A DNA stretch of 64,000 bases from contig OY997651.1 of NCBI GenBank assembly GCA_963921795.1, positions 52,323,018-52,387,017 of the forward strand, read 5' to 3'. This document shows positions 1-11,075 of this stretch, in pieces. A program made the translations under genes and the position numbers. Position 1 is the stretch's first letter. Every line of letters starts with the position of its first letter. The stretch is from Nannobrachium achirus. Its lineage: Eukaryota; Chordata; Actinopteri; Myctophiformes; Myctophidae. The notes beneath the pieces were generated by a model. That model did not search any database. It was not told the DNA's origin and worked only from the letters and a program-made list of their open reading frames with translations.

Positions 1-634
1 ACAATGAAAAGTACATTTTATTATTTCCCCCTGTAGCCAAGGTATGGCAGCTGCCATAGCTTGCCATACCCAATTGACGCCTCTGCAGCCGAGAGTGAAG
101 AGTGAGTCACTCGTTTGTTTATCTTGAGCAGTGGTGGAAAAATAACTCACATGTTTTACTTAAGTAAAAGTATCAATACTGCAATATATATATATTCCGT
201 TGCAAGTAAAAGTCTGGGATGCAAAATGTACTTGAGTAAAAGTACGAAAGTATTGGCATCAAAATAGACTTAAAGTACCAAAAGTAAAAGTACAAAATGT
301 TTTGAAAATTGCCAATCTAGAAGCTCACAACGCTTGTACTGTAGATATTTTCAAATAGCCGAGGTATAAAATAAAGTGGTTTATGTATGTTTTATAATAT
401 TATAATTTATGTTTACAAAGTAACTAGTAACTAAAGTTTTCAAAACATTGTAGTGGAGTAAAAGTACAATATTTGGATTTGAGATGCAGAGGAGTAGAAG
501 TAAAAGTACTGGAAATTGGACATATTCAAGTAAAGTACAAATACCTCAAAATAACCCCAAAATTGTACAAAAACTCATTTAGAACGGGTACACATTATTG
601 TGTATCATTATTTTATGCTTTAACTATTGAAAGA

Positions 635-684
635 TAGCAGATATACAAGCTCACAGCTCACAAGCTTGTAGATCTGCTATTTTT
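635..684. repeat. TAGCAGAT palindrome, short centre
   Basis: Left arm TAGCAGATATACAAGCTCAC and right arm AGCTTGTAGATCTGCTA, with a shortened centre. Lies in the left half of the composite MITE. Confidence 0.8.
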
Positions 685-1033
685 GAAAAATTGTGAAATT
701 TAGAATTTTGACCCGATTCTATAAGTGTCTTTCGAATCCTTCTAAGGTTTTAAAAAAAAAAACCTATGTTTCTATGTCAGCAATCTGGCCAGCCGTCGTC
801 AAAGAAAAGGTCCTTTTCACTTAACTGGAGCTCAGTTAGTCTGTTCTTGAGAGACTACTATGTCAGTGGTTCTCAAACCTTTTCATGTGAAGGACCCCCA
901 AAATGATATTTATTTGGCGACGGACCCCCATCTCAAAACATTTAGTTCCAGGGACCACCCAGAAGCAAAATTTGAGTTACAAACGTTCACTTTAAAAAAT
1001 ACAAAGATTTGCACAAATTTTCACAACTTTTTC

Positions 1034-1106
1034 AAAAATAGCAGATCTACAAGCTCGCAGCGCGGCACCGAGTGCCGCGCTGCGAGCTTGTATATCTGCT
1101 ATTTTT
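1034..1106. repeat. TAGCAGAT palindrome, GCGCGGCAC centre
   Basis: A nearly perfect hairpin of about 70 bp. The inner arms are GCGCGGCAC and GTGCCGCGC, and the outer arms are AAAAATAGCAGATCTACAAG and its complement with one change (TATATC). Confidence 0.9.
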
Positions 1107-1791
1107 CAATAGTTAAAGCATTCAATAATTCTAGGCCTAAATGGGTTAAAGGGGCACCACTTTTCAACCTATGTTCATATAATTGGTCCTCACTCAAAAA
1201 TAGCTTTTTTATTTTTTATTTATTTTTTTCCTCAGAGGAGGGCTGTGGGCAGGTCAGAAACCCATAGTCTTGTGACATCATCAATTGTCAATCCAGCTTA
1301 TAGAAACTGCAGGCTTTCTATTCCTGAAAAGTTGCAATTTTAAAGTGGAAGCCATTGTTCTCGCGATAATAAAAATCTAAATATTTTTTTCAAAAATATT
1401 GATTAATTTTTTTTGGGGAAAATGATGATGTCACAAGACTATGGATTCTGAACTTCCCACAGCTCTCCTAGGAGACTTGGACTGAGTAGAAAAAAATTGT
1501 GATATTTTATCATGAACATTAGTGAGGACCTATTATATGAAGACAGGTTGAAAAGTGGTGAACTACTCCTTTAAGTAAATGTACTTAGTTACTTTTCACC
1601 ACTGATCTTGAGGCTTCCTGGCTCGCATTTACTTTCTTGAATTTTGTTCTCTCTCATAGTTTAATGGCGTGGGCCAGGGGGGGATTATTATTTGTGGACA
1701 GCCAGTTGCAGTACGCAGCTCCATACTTTCAACTGCCAGGTTATTTTGATTCGACCACAATTCAATGTTATGATAGAACAAATAGATGACT

Positions 1792-2185
1792 GGAGTAAAG
1801 GGTCTTCAACAGGGGGTCCGGGACCCCAAGGGGGTCCTCAGAGTTACTACAGGGGGTCCTCCAAATCTTTTTGTGATAGAAAGATAAAAGGAAAATCTCC
1901 TTTTTAGCCAGAGTCTTAAGCAGATTCTGAGAACTTTAGCCCAAAATAGCAGATCTACCAGCTGAGCTTGTAGATCGGCTATTTTCGGCAAAGAGGTTTG
2001 GTGTAAGTATTGACGGTTCAAGTGGTTAAATATCTGAAAACACAAATTGACATGAACCCAAAATACCCTAATGATTGTTCTGGCAAACACCGAAACGATA
2101 TGGAAAGGTTGTGGGGGTCCCTGCTTCATCTCTCTCTCAACTAAGGGGTCCTTGGCCTGAAAACGTTGAAGACCCCTGGAGTAAA
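1792..2185. mobile_element. hAT-type MITE, GGGTCTTCAAC family, with 8-bp TSD
   Basis: Body 1800-2177, flanked by direct repeats GGAGTAAA at 1792-1799 and 2178-2185. Termini are GGGTCTTCAACAGGGGGTC and, reversed, AGGGGTCTTCAACGTTTTC. It contains a palindrome copy at 1943-1985. Relatives lie at 61508-61948, 37924-38879 and 52086-53095. Confidence 0.85.
1943..1985. repeat. TAGCAGAT palindrome, minimal centre
   Basis: AAAATAGCAGATCTACCAGC is followed almost directly by GAGCTTGTAGATCGGCTATT. The long GC-rich centre is missing. Confidence 0.8.
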
Positions 2186-2689
2186 GTATATCGCCTAACT
2201 GACCAAGTCCAACAGCCATCCGATCGCAGTCATGGATATTATCAAGTATGTTTGGCATTTCTCACAGGATAATGAGGGCTCCCAGGGTTCGATAAAAAAA
2301 AAGATAACAACAAAAATAAAAATAGAGGAATTTGACTTAATCACTTAAGCTGTATTCTTGTTTGCATGACAAAAATTGCTTTGAATACAGAAACATATAT
2401 TTTATATTATTTAACATACTGTATTACGAAACTGTGTACATTTCCCAAAAATAAATCCATGTTTGTATATAGAAGAATTGTGTTTGTTTATTCAGTCTGA
2501 ACAGAAGCGGATAAAACATCCCCACCACTGGCGATAAAATATAAATGGCCAGAGAGTGTATATCAAATCACAACTAATGGTTTACCCCCATGTCCCCCAA
2601 CAAATCAATCTCTGTTGCCTTTTTCTAACCTCCTCGTCACCCAACTGGAAGTACTGAAACTCTGGGAGACACAAGAGGGTCAAGGGAGG

Positions 2690-3170
2690 TCACCGCCAGG
2701 CACGTGCAGAGAATGTTAGAGAGGCAGGGGCTGACATTTCTAAAAGGGCCTTTTGGTGAAAATATCGAAAATAGCAGACCTCCAAGCTCACAACGCGCCG
2801 CGCTGCGACCGCTATTTTCGTACTTGATACCACACTGAACTAAGCATAATCAAGTCAATACTGGAGATGTGGCTCATGGCATTTCTACACAGAGAGGGCA
2901 ATTCTTTCAACATAAGATGCTGCATTCAAGTTCAGGAGAGGTTGGAAAAGGCAAAAGAAAAAGAAGAAAAATGGCAATTCTCTTGAATGCTGCCTTCAGG
3001 TATGGCATGGAAAGAGCCCATTTGCATTTCTTTCACCATATAGTGAAAACTGCATTCATGGTCTGGAGAGGGCACTTTTTACAGACGGACAAAAGGGCAG
3101 GGGCTCAAGCCCCCTTTGATGTCTGTGTGTGCACGTGCCTATTCGCCGCTACTCTCCTCATGTAAGGAGT
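2690..3170. repeat. Interspersed repeat, GTGCAGAGAATGTTAGAG family
   Basis: Related DNA recurs at 3772-4042, in part at 4370-4490, and at 23629-24060. Shared blocks include GGCCTTTTGGTGAAAATATC, GAATGCTGCCTTCAGGTATG and AAAAGGGCAGGGGCT. A palindrome copy (2767-2820) is embedded. Small frames across it are not conserved between copies. Confidence 0.7.
2767..2820. repeat. TAGCAGACC palindrome variant, decayed right arm
   Basis: Left arm AAAATAGCAGACCTCCAAGC, centre GCGCCGCGC, and a truncated right arm ending ACCGCTATTTTCG. Confidence 0.7.
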
Positions 3171-3771
3171 CGATACGGAGGAGACAAAGCAAGGGAGAGG
3201 GGAGGAGAGTTGCTAAACCGCCACACCAAATATTTCACTTCTCCTTTACTCCTCATAACAGGAGGCGAAAAGGAGGAGACAAGAAAGCGACAAAAAGGAG
3301 GAGAACGCAAGAAGGAGATGGAGGACAAAATGAAAATAGTTTAAGAAACACAGATTTAGATGTAACTTCAACTTTCATCCGATGTTGATTACGTGACCTT
3401 AAACTGAACGTGGAAAATAGCTATTATCAACTAATGGCCTAGCCACATCTGACACAACAAGCCAGCAGGTCATTTGCAATGGTGTGTATGATTATTGCGA
3501 AAAAGCTTCTTCTCATACGCCAGATTAACTGTGACCATCTACATACCTTTCTATACTATACTGATGCACTCACCGTAATGCACCCTCACCAGACCAAGAT
3601 TTTACTTTGGGTTTGGCTAGGATGCCATTATCCAAGTCTCTAACCAGAGATGTATTTGATATAGCTAGACTATTTTAGAGCCTAATAAATAGTAATATGT
3701 ATTTCGAAATCAATTCCTTATGGGGAGTGATGTGATCACAACAGGAGTCATGCGTTCGGTGGCTGGTAACA

Positions 3772-4042
3772 GGGACGTGCAGAGAATGTTAGAGGGGCAG
3801 GGGCTGAAGTTTCTAAAATGGCCTTTTGGTGAAAATATCGAAAATAGCAGACCTCCAAGCTCGCGTTGTGAGCTTGGAGGTCGGCTATTTCCGATGCTTG
3901 ATTTCTACTCAGAGAGGGCAATTATTTCAACATAAGGTGCTGCATTCAAGTTCAGGAGAGTTTGAACAAGGCAATTATCTTGAATGCTGCCTTCAGGTAT
4001 GGCTTGGAAAGGGGGCATTTGCATTTCTTTCACCATAGTAAA
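3772..4042. repeat. Second copy of the GTGCAGAGAATGTTAGAG repeat
   Basis: Matches the 2690 copy in order and orientation, including an embedded palindrome and the CTTCAGGTATGGCTTGGAAA block. It ends next to the GT microsatellite. Confidence 0.7.
3839..3892. repeat. TAGCAGACCTCC palindrome variant
   Basis: The arms are AGACCTCCAAGCTC and GAGCTTGGAGGTCGG. The CC change relative to the common ATCTAC form appears in both arms. Confidence 0.85.
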
Positions 4043-4076
4043 ATCACACACGTGTGAACTGAGCGGTGGAGGCTGC

Positions 4077-4212
<136 letters not shown>

Positions 4213-4280
4213 GCCCCTGCCCTGAACAACAGCGCCCCTCCCTTAACATGTGTGGTCAGAAAAGGTATTGCAGGCTACAT

Positions 4281-4311
<31 letters not shown>

Positions 4312-5075
4312 CACACGCACACACACACACATACCCACACACACGGCCACGTATAGGAGACGGTGTGACCACGTCTCAAAAACTGCATTCATGGTCAGGA
4401 GAGGGAACTTTTTACAGACGGATAAAAGGGCAGGGGCTTAAGCCCCCTTTGATGTCTATGTGTGCACGTGCCTGGTCTGGTAAAGAAAGGTGGAGCAGGC
4501 AGAGGGAGTGGCCTTGGAGACTTAATAAGATTACGTGTTGGCATGTGCAGGAAGTATACACTGCCCGATGATGACAGAATAAAAACCCCAAGTTTCATTT
4601 CATCTGCGTTGGTTTCACTGTTGTGCAAGTGTGTGGCGTGGTCTGACAGTGTTTCCGAAGAATGTCAGAGGTAGTGCAGGAAAAGAAAAGGCAGTGCCAA
4701 ACAATGGTCCACACCGCACCCTCAGACATTGCGCGCGCACACGCGCACACTTGGAAACACACACACACACACAGCTAAAATGAAACCCTGGCCTCCTTTA
4801 AACGGGCAGACTACTCACATGAAAGCAAACTGGGGAAGCACTGCTCCCTTCTCAACGCACGCCCAGGGCAAATGTGGACGAGCTCCCCACCCCATATCCC
4901 AAAACATAAAAACCCACCCCACATAGCGATACCCACAACCCTGCCCCACCCAGTCAGGAGTGAAAATCTCATCAATCAATGTACGCACACACACGCACGC
5001 ACGCGCACATGCACGCAAGCACGCACACACGCGCACGCACGCACGCACGCACGCAACACACACACACACACACAC
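4281..5075. repeat. Cluster of (ACAG), (CA) and (CACG) microsatellites with repeat DNA
   Basis: ACAG repeats lie at 4281-4310, CA repeats at 4314-4345 and 4755-4774, and CACG/CGCA-type repeats at 4985-5056. The stretch between holds a fragment of the 2690 repeat family (about 4370-4490). No gene was seen here. Confidence 0.8.
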
Positions 5076-5244
5076 TCTTCTATCTTAGGGTCACACACGA
5101 GCAACTGAAACAGCCGCATCCCGTTCACTTTCCATGAAGGGGAGGAGCCTCCGGTTGCACCGGGCAATAGCCTATCGACAAGTTTGTGAGCAACCAGTGT
5201 GCGACTTTATACTTAGTTGCACGCTGGAGTTGCCTACGGTAAAA

Positions 5245-5312
5245 GTATAGATATACAAGCTCACACCACATCACAAATGTGAGGTGTTGTGAGCTTGTAG
5301 ATCTGCTATTTA
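5245..5312. repeat. TAGCAGAT palindrome, degenerate left arm
   Basis: TAGATATACAAGCTCACACC pairs with GGTGTTGTGAGCTTGTAGATCT further right. The left outer arm has lost AGC. Confidence 0.7.
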
Positions 5313-5347
5313 CTGAGGGGTTGGGATCCTTTAGGATTTTAACGATT

Positions 5348-6243
5348 CCTATAGAGCATCGCAGCGGAAGTGGTTTACTGGCGTCACTAAAACTCTCCCA
5401 TTCATTTTCCCCATAGACTTTTACGAAAGTATTTATAAGAATTGTGTTAAGCCTAGAACCAAGCCATCCAGGAGCTCAGTGAATCATGACCATACAGCCT
5501 TTGATCCTACAGTATATAAAAACATATTTTAATATTTAATTATTTGAAATATTACATTTAACTGTTTTACTGCTACGGACGTTCCCGTTCGCCCCAATTC
5601 TCTGTGTCGCGTCGCGCCAATACGGCCGTTCGTTCGTTTACCTTGTTGATGTCCGTAAGCTGATGAGGGGTCGCGCCGCTGTGTACTGTAATCACATCGC
5701 CCACACTGATGGTCTTAAAAAAATCCCTTATGCGTTAACATCAACGGAGACCAATTCTCTTCCATGTTGATTTCTCTGGCCCTGTGGCTCTGTGGCCAGA
5801 GACTGGTCTCAATGGATGGCAACACATAACGGCCAAATTCACATTATTTCTTGCATGACGCCGCCCTCTGCTGCCTGGTCTGCCAAAGTGCATGTTGCAC
5901 AATCAAAAAAATAAATAATAATAATAAATAAATGAATGTCTATCTATCTACTATAACGTCGCAAAGGTAAGCCGCTTTTTGCTGGTGCCAGACCCGATAA
6001 ATAAATAAAACATCTGGCAGTAATAGAGTTAACAAATACCCTTTGTTTAGCGATTCTTTTTTTTTTTTTTTTTTTTTCACAGAAACAAAGGTTTCATGGT
6101 CATGATTCACTGACATCCTGGATGGCTTTGTTCTAGGCTTAACATAATTGTTATAAATATTTTCGTGAAAGTCTATGAGGAAATCAATGGGGGATTTTTT
6201 TAGTGCTACCAGTAAACCACACCCACTACGATGCCCTATAGGA
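5348..6243. mobile_element. Foldback element of about 0.9 kb
   Basis: A left arm (about 5348-5510) and a right arm (about 6085-6243) are inverted copies. Left terminus is CCTATAGAGCATCG and the right terminus reversed is CCTATAGGGCATCG. Deeper in the arms both share AAGCCTAGAACAAAGCCATCC-like DNA. The interior has a poly-T run (about 6057-6077) and no coding frame. The target duplication is unclear. Confidence 0.65.
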
Positions 6244-6740
6244 GGGTTCCAAATGAAACCGACTGTAACTCTGAGAGTGTACAAATGGCAATTGGTTCCA
6301 TTTGTACACCTTCAATAGTTATGGTGGTCCTTGAAATTAAAAAGTGTTATAGCAATCGTATACACAGTGGTAAACGAGAAGTCCACATAACCAGCTCTGA
6401 CAGTGTGTTAAACCGGTTCCGGGAACGTTTCCCAATGTGATGGAACCCGTTTCGGTTCCACCGATTCCTCCGGTTCCGGGATCCCAAACCTAAGCATGAC
6501 ACTGGTACACAACTAACGATGACTGAGGCTTGAGTCACCCTCGACTCATACATCCACTCCCTGCTTCACAAGAGTTGTCGTTGGTCTCACCTTGGTCTAT
6601 TTGTTCATGGCTCATTGGGGAGAGCCCTTCCATCATTTTTTCATAATTTATTTGGGCATAATTCTCAGGTCCGTAATTAGCCAACACGTAGGCTAGCTCA
6701 CGTACTGTAGCTCATATCACCTCAGACCCCCAAAATTCCG

Positions 6741-7199
6741 CAGCGTGGCGCGGCACTCGGTGCCGTCCTGCGAACTTGTAGATCTGCTATTTTTTTAACC
6801 CATTTAGAACGGGTACACATTATTGTGCATTATTTTATGCTTTAACTATTGAAAAATAGCAGATATACAAGCTCACAGCGTGGCACCGAGTGCCGCGCTG
6901 CGAGCTTGTAGATCTGCTATCTTTTTAAATCATGAAAATTAGAATTTTGACCCGATTCTATAAGTGTCTTTTGAATCCTTCTACGATTTTTGGAAAACCC
7001 TATGTTTCTGTGTCAGCAATCTGGCTTGCCATCATCAAAGAAAAGGTCCTTTTCACTTAATAGTTAAAGAACCTTGTACCAGTGAACTGTACCGTCATGA
7101 ATCTGTACATTTTCCTATGCAAACTTCTAATAAAGCCTTCAATCAATAATAATGGTTTAAGTCATAATGCGTCATAAAGCGTTCCAGGTCTAAACGGGT
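6741..7199. mobile_element. Composite TTAA-type MITE plus palindrome half
   Basis: TTAA at 6795-6798 is followed by CCCATTTAGAACGGGTACAC. The far end reads AGGTCTAAACGGGTAAA, a decayed partner. A decayed palindrome (6741-6795) touches the left end and a nearly complete one lies at 6852-6926. The hAT-like core seen in other copies is missing. Confidence 0.55.
6852..6926. repeat. TAGCAGAT palindrome, GGCAC centre
   Basis: GAAAAATAGCAGATATACAA pairs with the complement ending TAGATCTGCTATC. The central GGCACCGAGTGCC is symmetric. Confidence 0.85.
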
Positions 7200-7244
7200 A
7201 AATTCTCTTTTAAGTGATCAACCAAACAAACAAACAGAACCAAC

Positions 7245-7608
7245 CTCCGATGGCGGGTATGGCGGTGTTCTCCGAGCGCGACACCACGGTGGCCAGCTGC
7301 GAGGGGCACAGCACCAGCATGTCCAGGAAGCCGCTGTGCGGCGCCACCGCCAGCACGGGCGCCTCGCGCACGCCGGCGCGCCGCCCCTTCACCCGCACCC
7401 ACAGGAAGCCCAGGCAGAAGAAGGCGGCGCGGCTCAGCAGCCAGACGGGCGGGTGGAGCAGGCGGCCGCGCCAGCCCGCCACGGGCCGCAGCCGCGCCTC
7501 CGCGGACAGGCCGGCCAGGCGGAGCCGCGACAGGGGCCAGAGGACCAGGAAGCAGAGGGAGGCCAGGGCGAGGCGGAGCGGGAAGAGGACGCTGCCCAGG
7601 ACCATCAC
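7245..7608 (-). CDS. lpcat4: Lysophospholipid acyltransferase, LPCAT4-like, exon 2
   Basis: This 364-nt exon starts after the acceptor CCCCGCGCAG and ends before a GTTGGT donor. It encodes about 121 residues: a hydrophobic segment (VLFPLRLALASLCFLVLWP), a second one (AAFFCLGFLWVRV) and the acyltransferase block. The catalytic HX4D motif is present as PHSGFLD, at about residues 117-122 when joined to exon 1, followed by VVSRSENTAIPAIG. LPCAT enzymes re-acylate lysophospholipids in the ER membrane; that is family knowledge. Wording around the motif (GFLWVRVKG, APVLAVAPHS, VVSRSEN) is closer to LPCAT4 than to LPCAT1 or LPCAT2 as I remember them. The glycerophosphate-binding motif (EGT) and EF-hand exons are not here and should lie beyond the left edge. 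Confidence 0.88.
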
Positions 7609-7631
7609 CTGCGCGGGGATTATCAGCAGAT

Positions 7632-8035
7632 TTTGATTTAGTCTTAGTCTTCTGAAATTGTTTTTGTCTAGTCTAGTCTTAGTCGACTAAACATCAAAAC
7701 ATTTTAGTCTTAGTCTTTTGGGATTAGTCTTAGACTTTTAGTCTTCATCTTTTAGGATACGTTTTTTTAGGCTAAATATAACTTAGTAAGAGTCTTCTAC
7801 TGCCTGTTACTTGGACAAAATAAACCATACATAACATATGTATTTGGCTTTAATTTCATTGCAGTTTATACCAGTGTTAATTTTTACAGCCATTATTCTT
7901 AGACTTAGATTTAGTCTTAGTCTTATGAATAACACAAATATTAGTCTTAGTCTTCTGAAATAGTTTTTTAGTCTAGTCCTATCGACAAAATATCAAAATA
8001 TTGTAGTCTTTTAGTCTTAGTCGACAAAATTAACA
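7632..8035. repeat. TAGTCTTAGTC-rich interspersed repeat
   Basis: Irregular repetition of TAGTCTTAGTCTT and TAGTCGACTAAA-like units over about 400 bp, with similar blocks at both ends. No frame of interest. Confidence 0.65.
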
Positions 8036-8183
8036 CTGTATTGTAGAACATGTGTTATTTTGATTAACTGATTGATTGAATACTTTGTTAACAGCTTGAA
8101 ACAGTACAGAGGTTAGAGCTGTCAGTCACGATTACACATTTAACCCCATTTAGGCCTAGAATGATTGACTGCTTTAACCAGTG

Positions 8184-8257
8184 AAAAATAGCAGATATAC
8201 AAGCTCACAGCGCGGCACCGAGTGCCGCGCTGTGAGCTTGTAGATCTGCTATTTTTT
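8184..8257. repeat. TAGCAGAT palindrome, GCGCGGCAC centre
   Basis: Arms GAAAAATAGCAGATATACAA and TTGTAGATCTGCTATTTTTT; the centre GCGCGGCACCGAGTGCCGCGC is symmetric around a short loop. Confidence 0.9.
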
Positions 8258-8610
8258 TTAAAGTCGTGAAAATGTGTGCAAATCTTTGAATATATGTATT
8301 TTTAAAGCGAACGTTTGTAACTCAGATTTTGCTTCTGGGTGGTCCCTGGAACTAGATATTTTGAGATGGGGGTCCGTGGCCAAATAAATATAATTCTGGG
8401 GGTCCTTCACATGAAAAGGTTTGAGAACCACTGACATAGTAGTCTCTCCAGAACAGACTAACTGAGCTCCAGTCAAGTGAAAAGGACCTTTTCTTTGACG
8501 ATGGCTGGCCAGATTGCTGACATAGAAACATGGGTTTTTTCCAAAAATCTTAGAAGGATTCAAAAGACACTTATAGAATCGGGTCAAAATTCTAATTTTC
8601 ACGATTTTTC

Positions 8611-8684
8611 AAAAATAGCAGATCTACAAGCTCGCAGCGCGGCACTCGGTGCCGCGCTGTGAGCTTGTATATCTGCTATTTTTT
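8611..8684. repeat. TAGCAGAT palindrome, inverted-centre form
   Basis: Same outer arms as its partner at 8184. The loop reads GGCACTCGGTGCC instead of GGCACCGAGTGCC, so the centre is present in the opposite orientation. Confidence 0.9.
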
Positions 8685-8856
8685 TTATATTTAAAGCATA
8701 AAATATTGCGTCATAATGTGTTCAGGCCTAAATGGGTTAAACTGACGATTAATTGCCACACAAATAATTGCGATTAGCGATTCAATAAACCCTTTTGCAA
8801 ATCCCGCCCCATTCTGCCCTGTTACTATGATGGGACATTAACCCTGGGCAGATTGT

Positions 8857-9190
8857 TTTTATAGTGGAAGCGGATGGGATTTTTTTTCCCTTCATAGCCT
8901 CATTACAGCTATATAAAGTACCAAAGGAAAAACACCTAGGTGATATTAATAAAAAGGGAAGACAAAGGTACAGTAGTTACATTGCAAAACAGGGGATTTA
9001 CCCGAAAATATATGTTTTAATTTGTTTAATCCCAGTGGGACAGAATCCTCTTTGCAGATTCTTTTATAGTGGTAGTGGATGCGATTTTTTTTCCCTTCAT
9101 AGCCTCATTACAGCTATATAAAGTACCACAAAAAACACATCTACGTGATATTAATAAAAAGGGAAGAAAAAGGTACAGTAATTACATAGC
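8857..9190 (+). repeat. Tandem duplication, about 205-bp period
   Basis: A block with TTTTATAGTGG, CCCTTCATAGCCTCATTACA and GATATTAATAAAAAGGGAAG occurs at about 8857 and again at about 9062, in the same orientation. No coding sense is evident. Confidence 0.75.
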
Positions 9191-10607
9191 AAAACAGTAG
9201 TTTTCCCCCGAAAAATAAATGTTTTAATTAGTTTAATCCTCTGGATCAGAGATAGAAAGAGAAGCGCATTGCATCTTGGGTACTAGGAAGAGGACAGAGA
9301 GAATGTTTCTCCTCACATAATAGGCTGGCTTTTCGTAATTCTGCCCATTTAAATTATATGTACCCAATCGTGACTCTTAGACCATTGATAAGGTACATGT
9401 GAACTAGTTTGTTGAAGCTTATTCGTTATGATGAGCGAGATCGCTTGACGCTTGCCGTCGCTATCACCGTACCGGCCGATCTCCGTGTCGCGCACTGCGG
9501 ACAGTTTTTGAAAGGCTGAAGCAACATTCTCCACTGCACAAACTCCACCCCCGATAGCAAAAAGTGAATGTTTTTTTCTGGTTGGCCAGTCAGGGAGTCT
9601 CAGGGACCAATCAGAAGGCTGACAAACGGTCTATTGTGGTTTTGGCATTGAAGACTGGAACATATGAATACAAGCTTAATTTCCGTTTGCCATTTAGGCT
9701 TCATAATCACAAACGGCACAGGGCAGATAAATGACATATTTAAACATTTTATAGATCTGCTATTTTACGATTATCTCAAATAATTGCGATTAGACGACTA
9801 TGTCATAATTGTGACCCCAATTTAAACAATCAATCAATCAATCAATCAAGGTACAGTTCTGCAATAATAATGCTAGCCTAAAAGGATAAAGCCCTGAGGG
9901 CTTGTTGCCATTGTGTTGCAGTATAGGTATACAATACTAGTATTATGCAATACAATAAACTGTAAAGGTACATTTATAGAAACACTTTTGACAAGATAAG
10001 ACTTTATTTACGTATTTTACCCTGGGTATCATGGACTATATATTTGTGTTACTTTCTGTAGCAAAGATATTTTTCAGTCTTGATTGATTGATAGATAGAT
10101 AAAAATGCATATAGGCCTACCATATTTGTACATATCTGTCAAAAGGATATATACGCACAAAAAGGATTGCAGTCCCAAGTGCAAAATGTGTGTGTAATAT
10201 TCCTTTAATTTGAACCCACCTCTAGATACTTCAAATCGTTCTTGTTATTTGACTTCAACTGCTTAAAGCCTTAAACCATTGTTATTGCCAACTACCATTG
10301 TTATTGTTTCTTTGCAAAGCACGTGGCGTGCCAATGTCAAAGACTCACAGCATGGGGTCTGCTGGACACGTGCCAGACAGAGAAGCCCTTTAGATGACAG
10401 CCACAGCCAGGCAAACATGACTCCAAGGCAAAGATGGTTAAAAGATATTCAACCATGATACAAACGAGCCAATGTTCCTCCTCTGGACACATATAGGCCT
10501 ATATACAGCTTCTGTGCTCTGAAGGGAGTAATGCTTCAGCATACTGTACCCGACTGTGTCGCTCGCCTTAAAATAGCACAGCACATTTTGGGTAGGCCTA
10601 CATGATT

Positions 10608-10986
10608 AGCTGTGGCGTAAAGTAACTGAGTAGATTTACTTAAGTAATACAATGTTGAGGTATTGTACTCAGCACTTAACTTGAGTAGCCTATTTCAAAT
10701 TTCCAATACGTTTAGGCTATTGCACTACATGTATTTGAACACTGTAGTTACTAGTTACTTTGCAGATATAGGGCCTAAATGATTATAGGCTATTTATAAC
10801 ACATGCATTAATCCACTTTTTTTTTATACCTAGCAGCCGATCTACTATTTTAAAACATTTCGTAGGCTACTTTTACTTTTGGTACTTCTATTATGTTGAT
10901 GCCAATACTTTCGTACTTTTACTCAAGTAGGCATATTTTCAATTCAGTAACAGAGTATTTCTGTATATGCCTATATCCACCACTGC
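10608..10986. mobile_element. Decayed hAT-type end pair, relative of the 129-1604 element
   Basis: Starts CTGTGGCGTAAAGTAACTG and ends TATATCCACCACTG, with ACTTAAGTAA and GTACTTTTACTC blocks as in the 129-1604 element. No convincing target duplication. Confidence 0.5.
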
Positions 10987-10997
10987 ACGAAACTCAC

Positions 10998-11075
10998 CCT
11001 GATCCTCTGCGCCGTGGTCAGCTTCACCTCGTGCACGAATGGATGAGGAAACTCCGCGGTGTCGCGCCTCTCCAT
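10998..11075 (-). CDS. lpcat4: LPCAT4-like acyltransferase, exon 1 with start codon
   Basis: This exon is too short for ordinary frame searches. ATG (11075-11073) opens a 26-codon segment starting MERRDTAEFPHPFVHEVKL and ending AQRIR before a GTGAGT donor. It joins in phase 0 to exon 2 (VMVLGSV). The HPFVHE...QR stretch followed by a hydrophobic run matches the N-terminus of LPCAT4 as I recall it (NPFVHEL...QRV). The start is supported by the context TTGCCATGG and by the family's short N-terminal tail. Confidence 0.8.

Larger units (their letters stand above)
571..1150. mobile_element. Composite TTAA-type MITE carrying two palindromes and a hAT-like core
   Basis: Ends resemble CTCATTTAGAACGGGTACAC and, reversed, TTTAACCCATTTAGGCC. 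Inside are two copies of the TAGCAGATCTACAAGC palindrome (635-684 and 1034-1106) around a segment that starts CAGTGGTTCTCAAACC, a hAT/Charlie-like terminus. The same arrangement recurs at 6799-7199, 8144-8736, 59980-61494, about 62898-63356 and from 63659. The TTAA target is seen cleanly at 8140-8143 and 8737-8740, which points to a piggyBac-like origin by inference. Confidence 0.6.
121..1612. mobile_element. hAT-type non-autonomous element with 8-bp TSD
   Basis: The element body is 129-1604. Its termini are CAGTGGTGGAAAAATAACT on the left and, reversed, CAGTGGTGAAAAGTAACT on the right. It is flanked by identical 8-bp direct repeats ATCTTGAG (121-128 and 1605-1612), as expected for hAT insertion. 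The subterminal DNA is rich in AAGTAAAAGTAC repeats. A second composite element (about 571-1150) is nested inside. No transposase frame is visible. Confidence 0.85.
8140..8740. mobile_element. Composite MITE with clean TTAA target duplication
   Basis: TTAA lies at 8140-8143 and 8737-8740. The body 8144-8736 starts CCCCATTTAGGCCTAGAATG and, reversed, CCCATTTAGGCCTGAAC. It carries palindromes near both ends (8184-8257, 8611-8684), with a hAT-like core between them that reads CAGTGGTTCTCAAACC on the minus strand. TTAA plus CCC-starting ends suggests piggyBac-type mobilisation. Confidence 0.75.
7609..10997 (-). other. lpcat4-like intron 1, filled with repeats
   Basis: The gap between the two recognised exons is 3.4 kb. 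It holds a TAGTCTTAGTC-rich repeat (7632-8035), a composite MITE (8144-8736), a tandem duplication (8857-9190) and a decayed hAT end. I see no further exon between 9191 and 10607, only low-complexity and degenerate repeat DNA. Confidence 0.6.

Noticed and set aside
7214-7641. Plus-strand frames of 101-140 codons over the lpcat4-like exon
   Set aside because: GC-rich shadows of the minus-strand exon, whose splice sites and HX4D motif identify the real frame.
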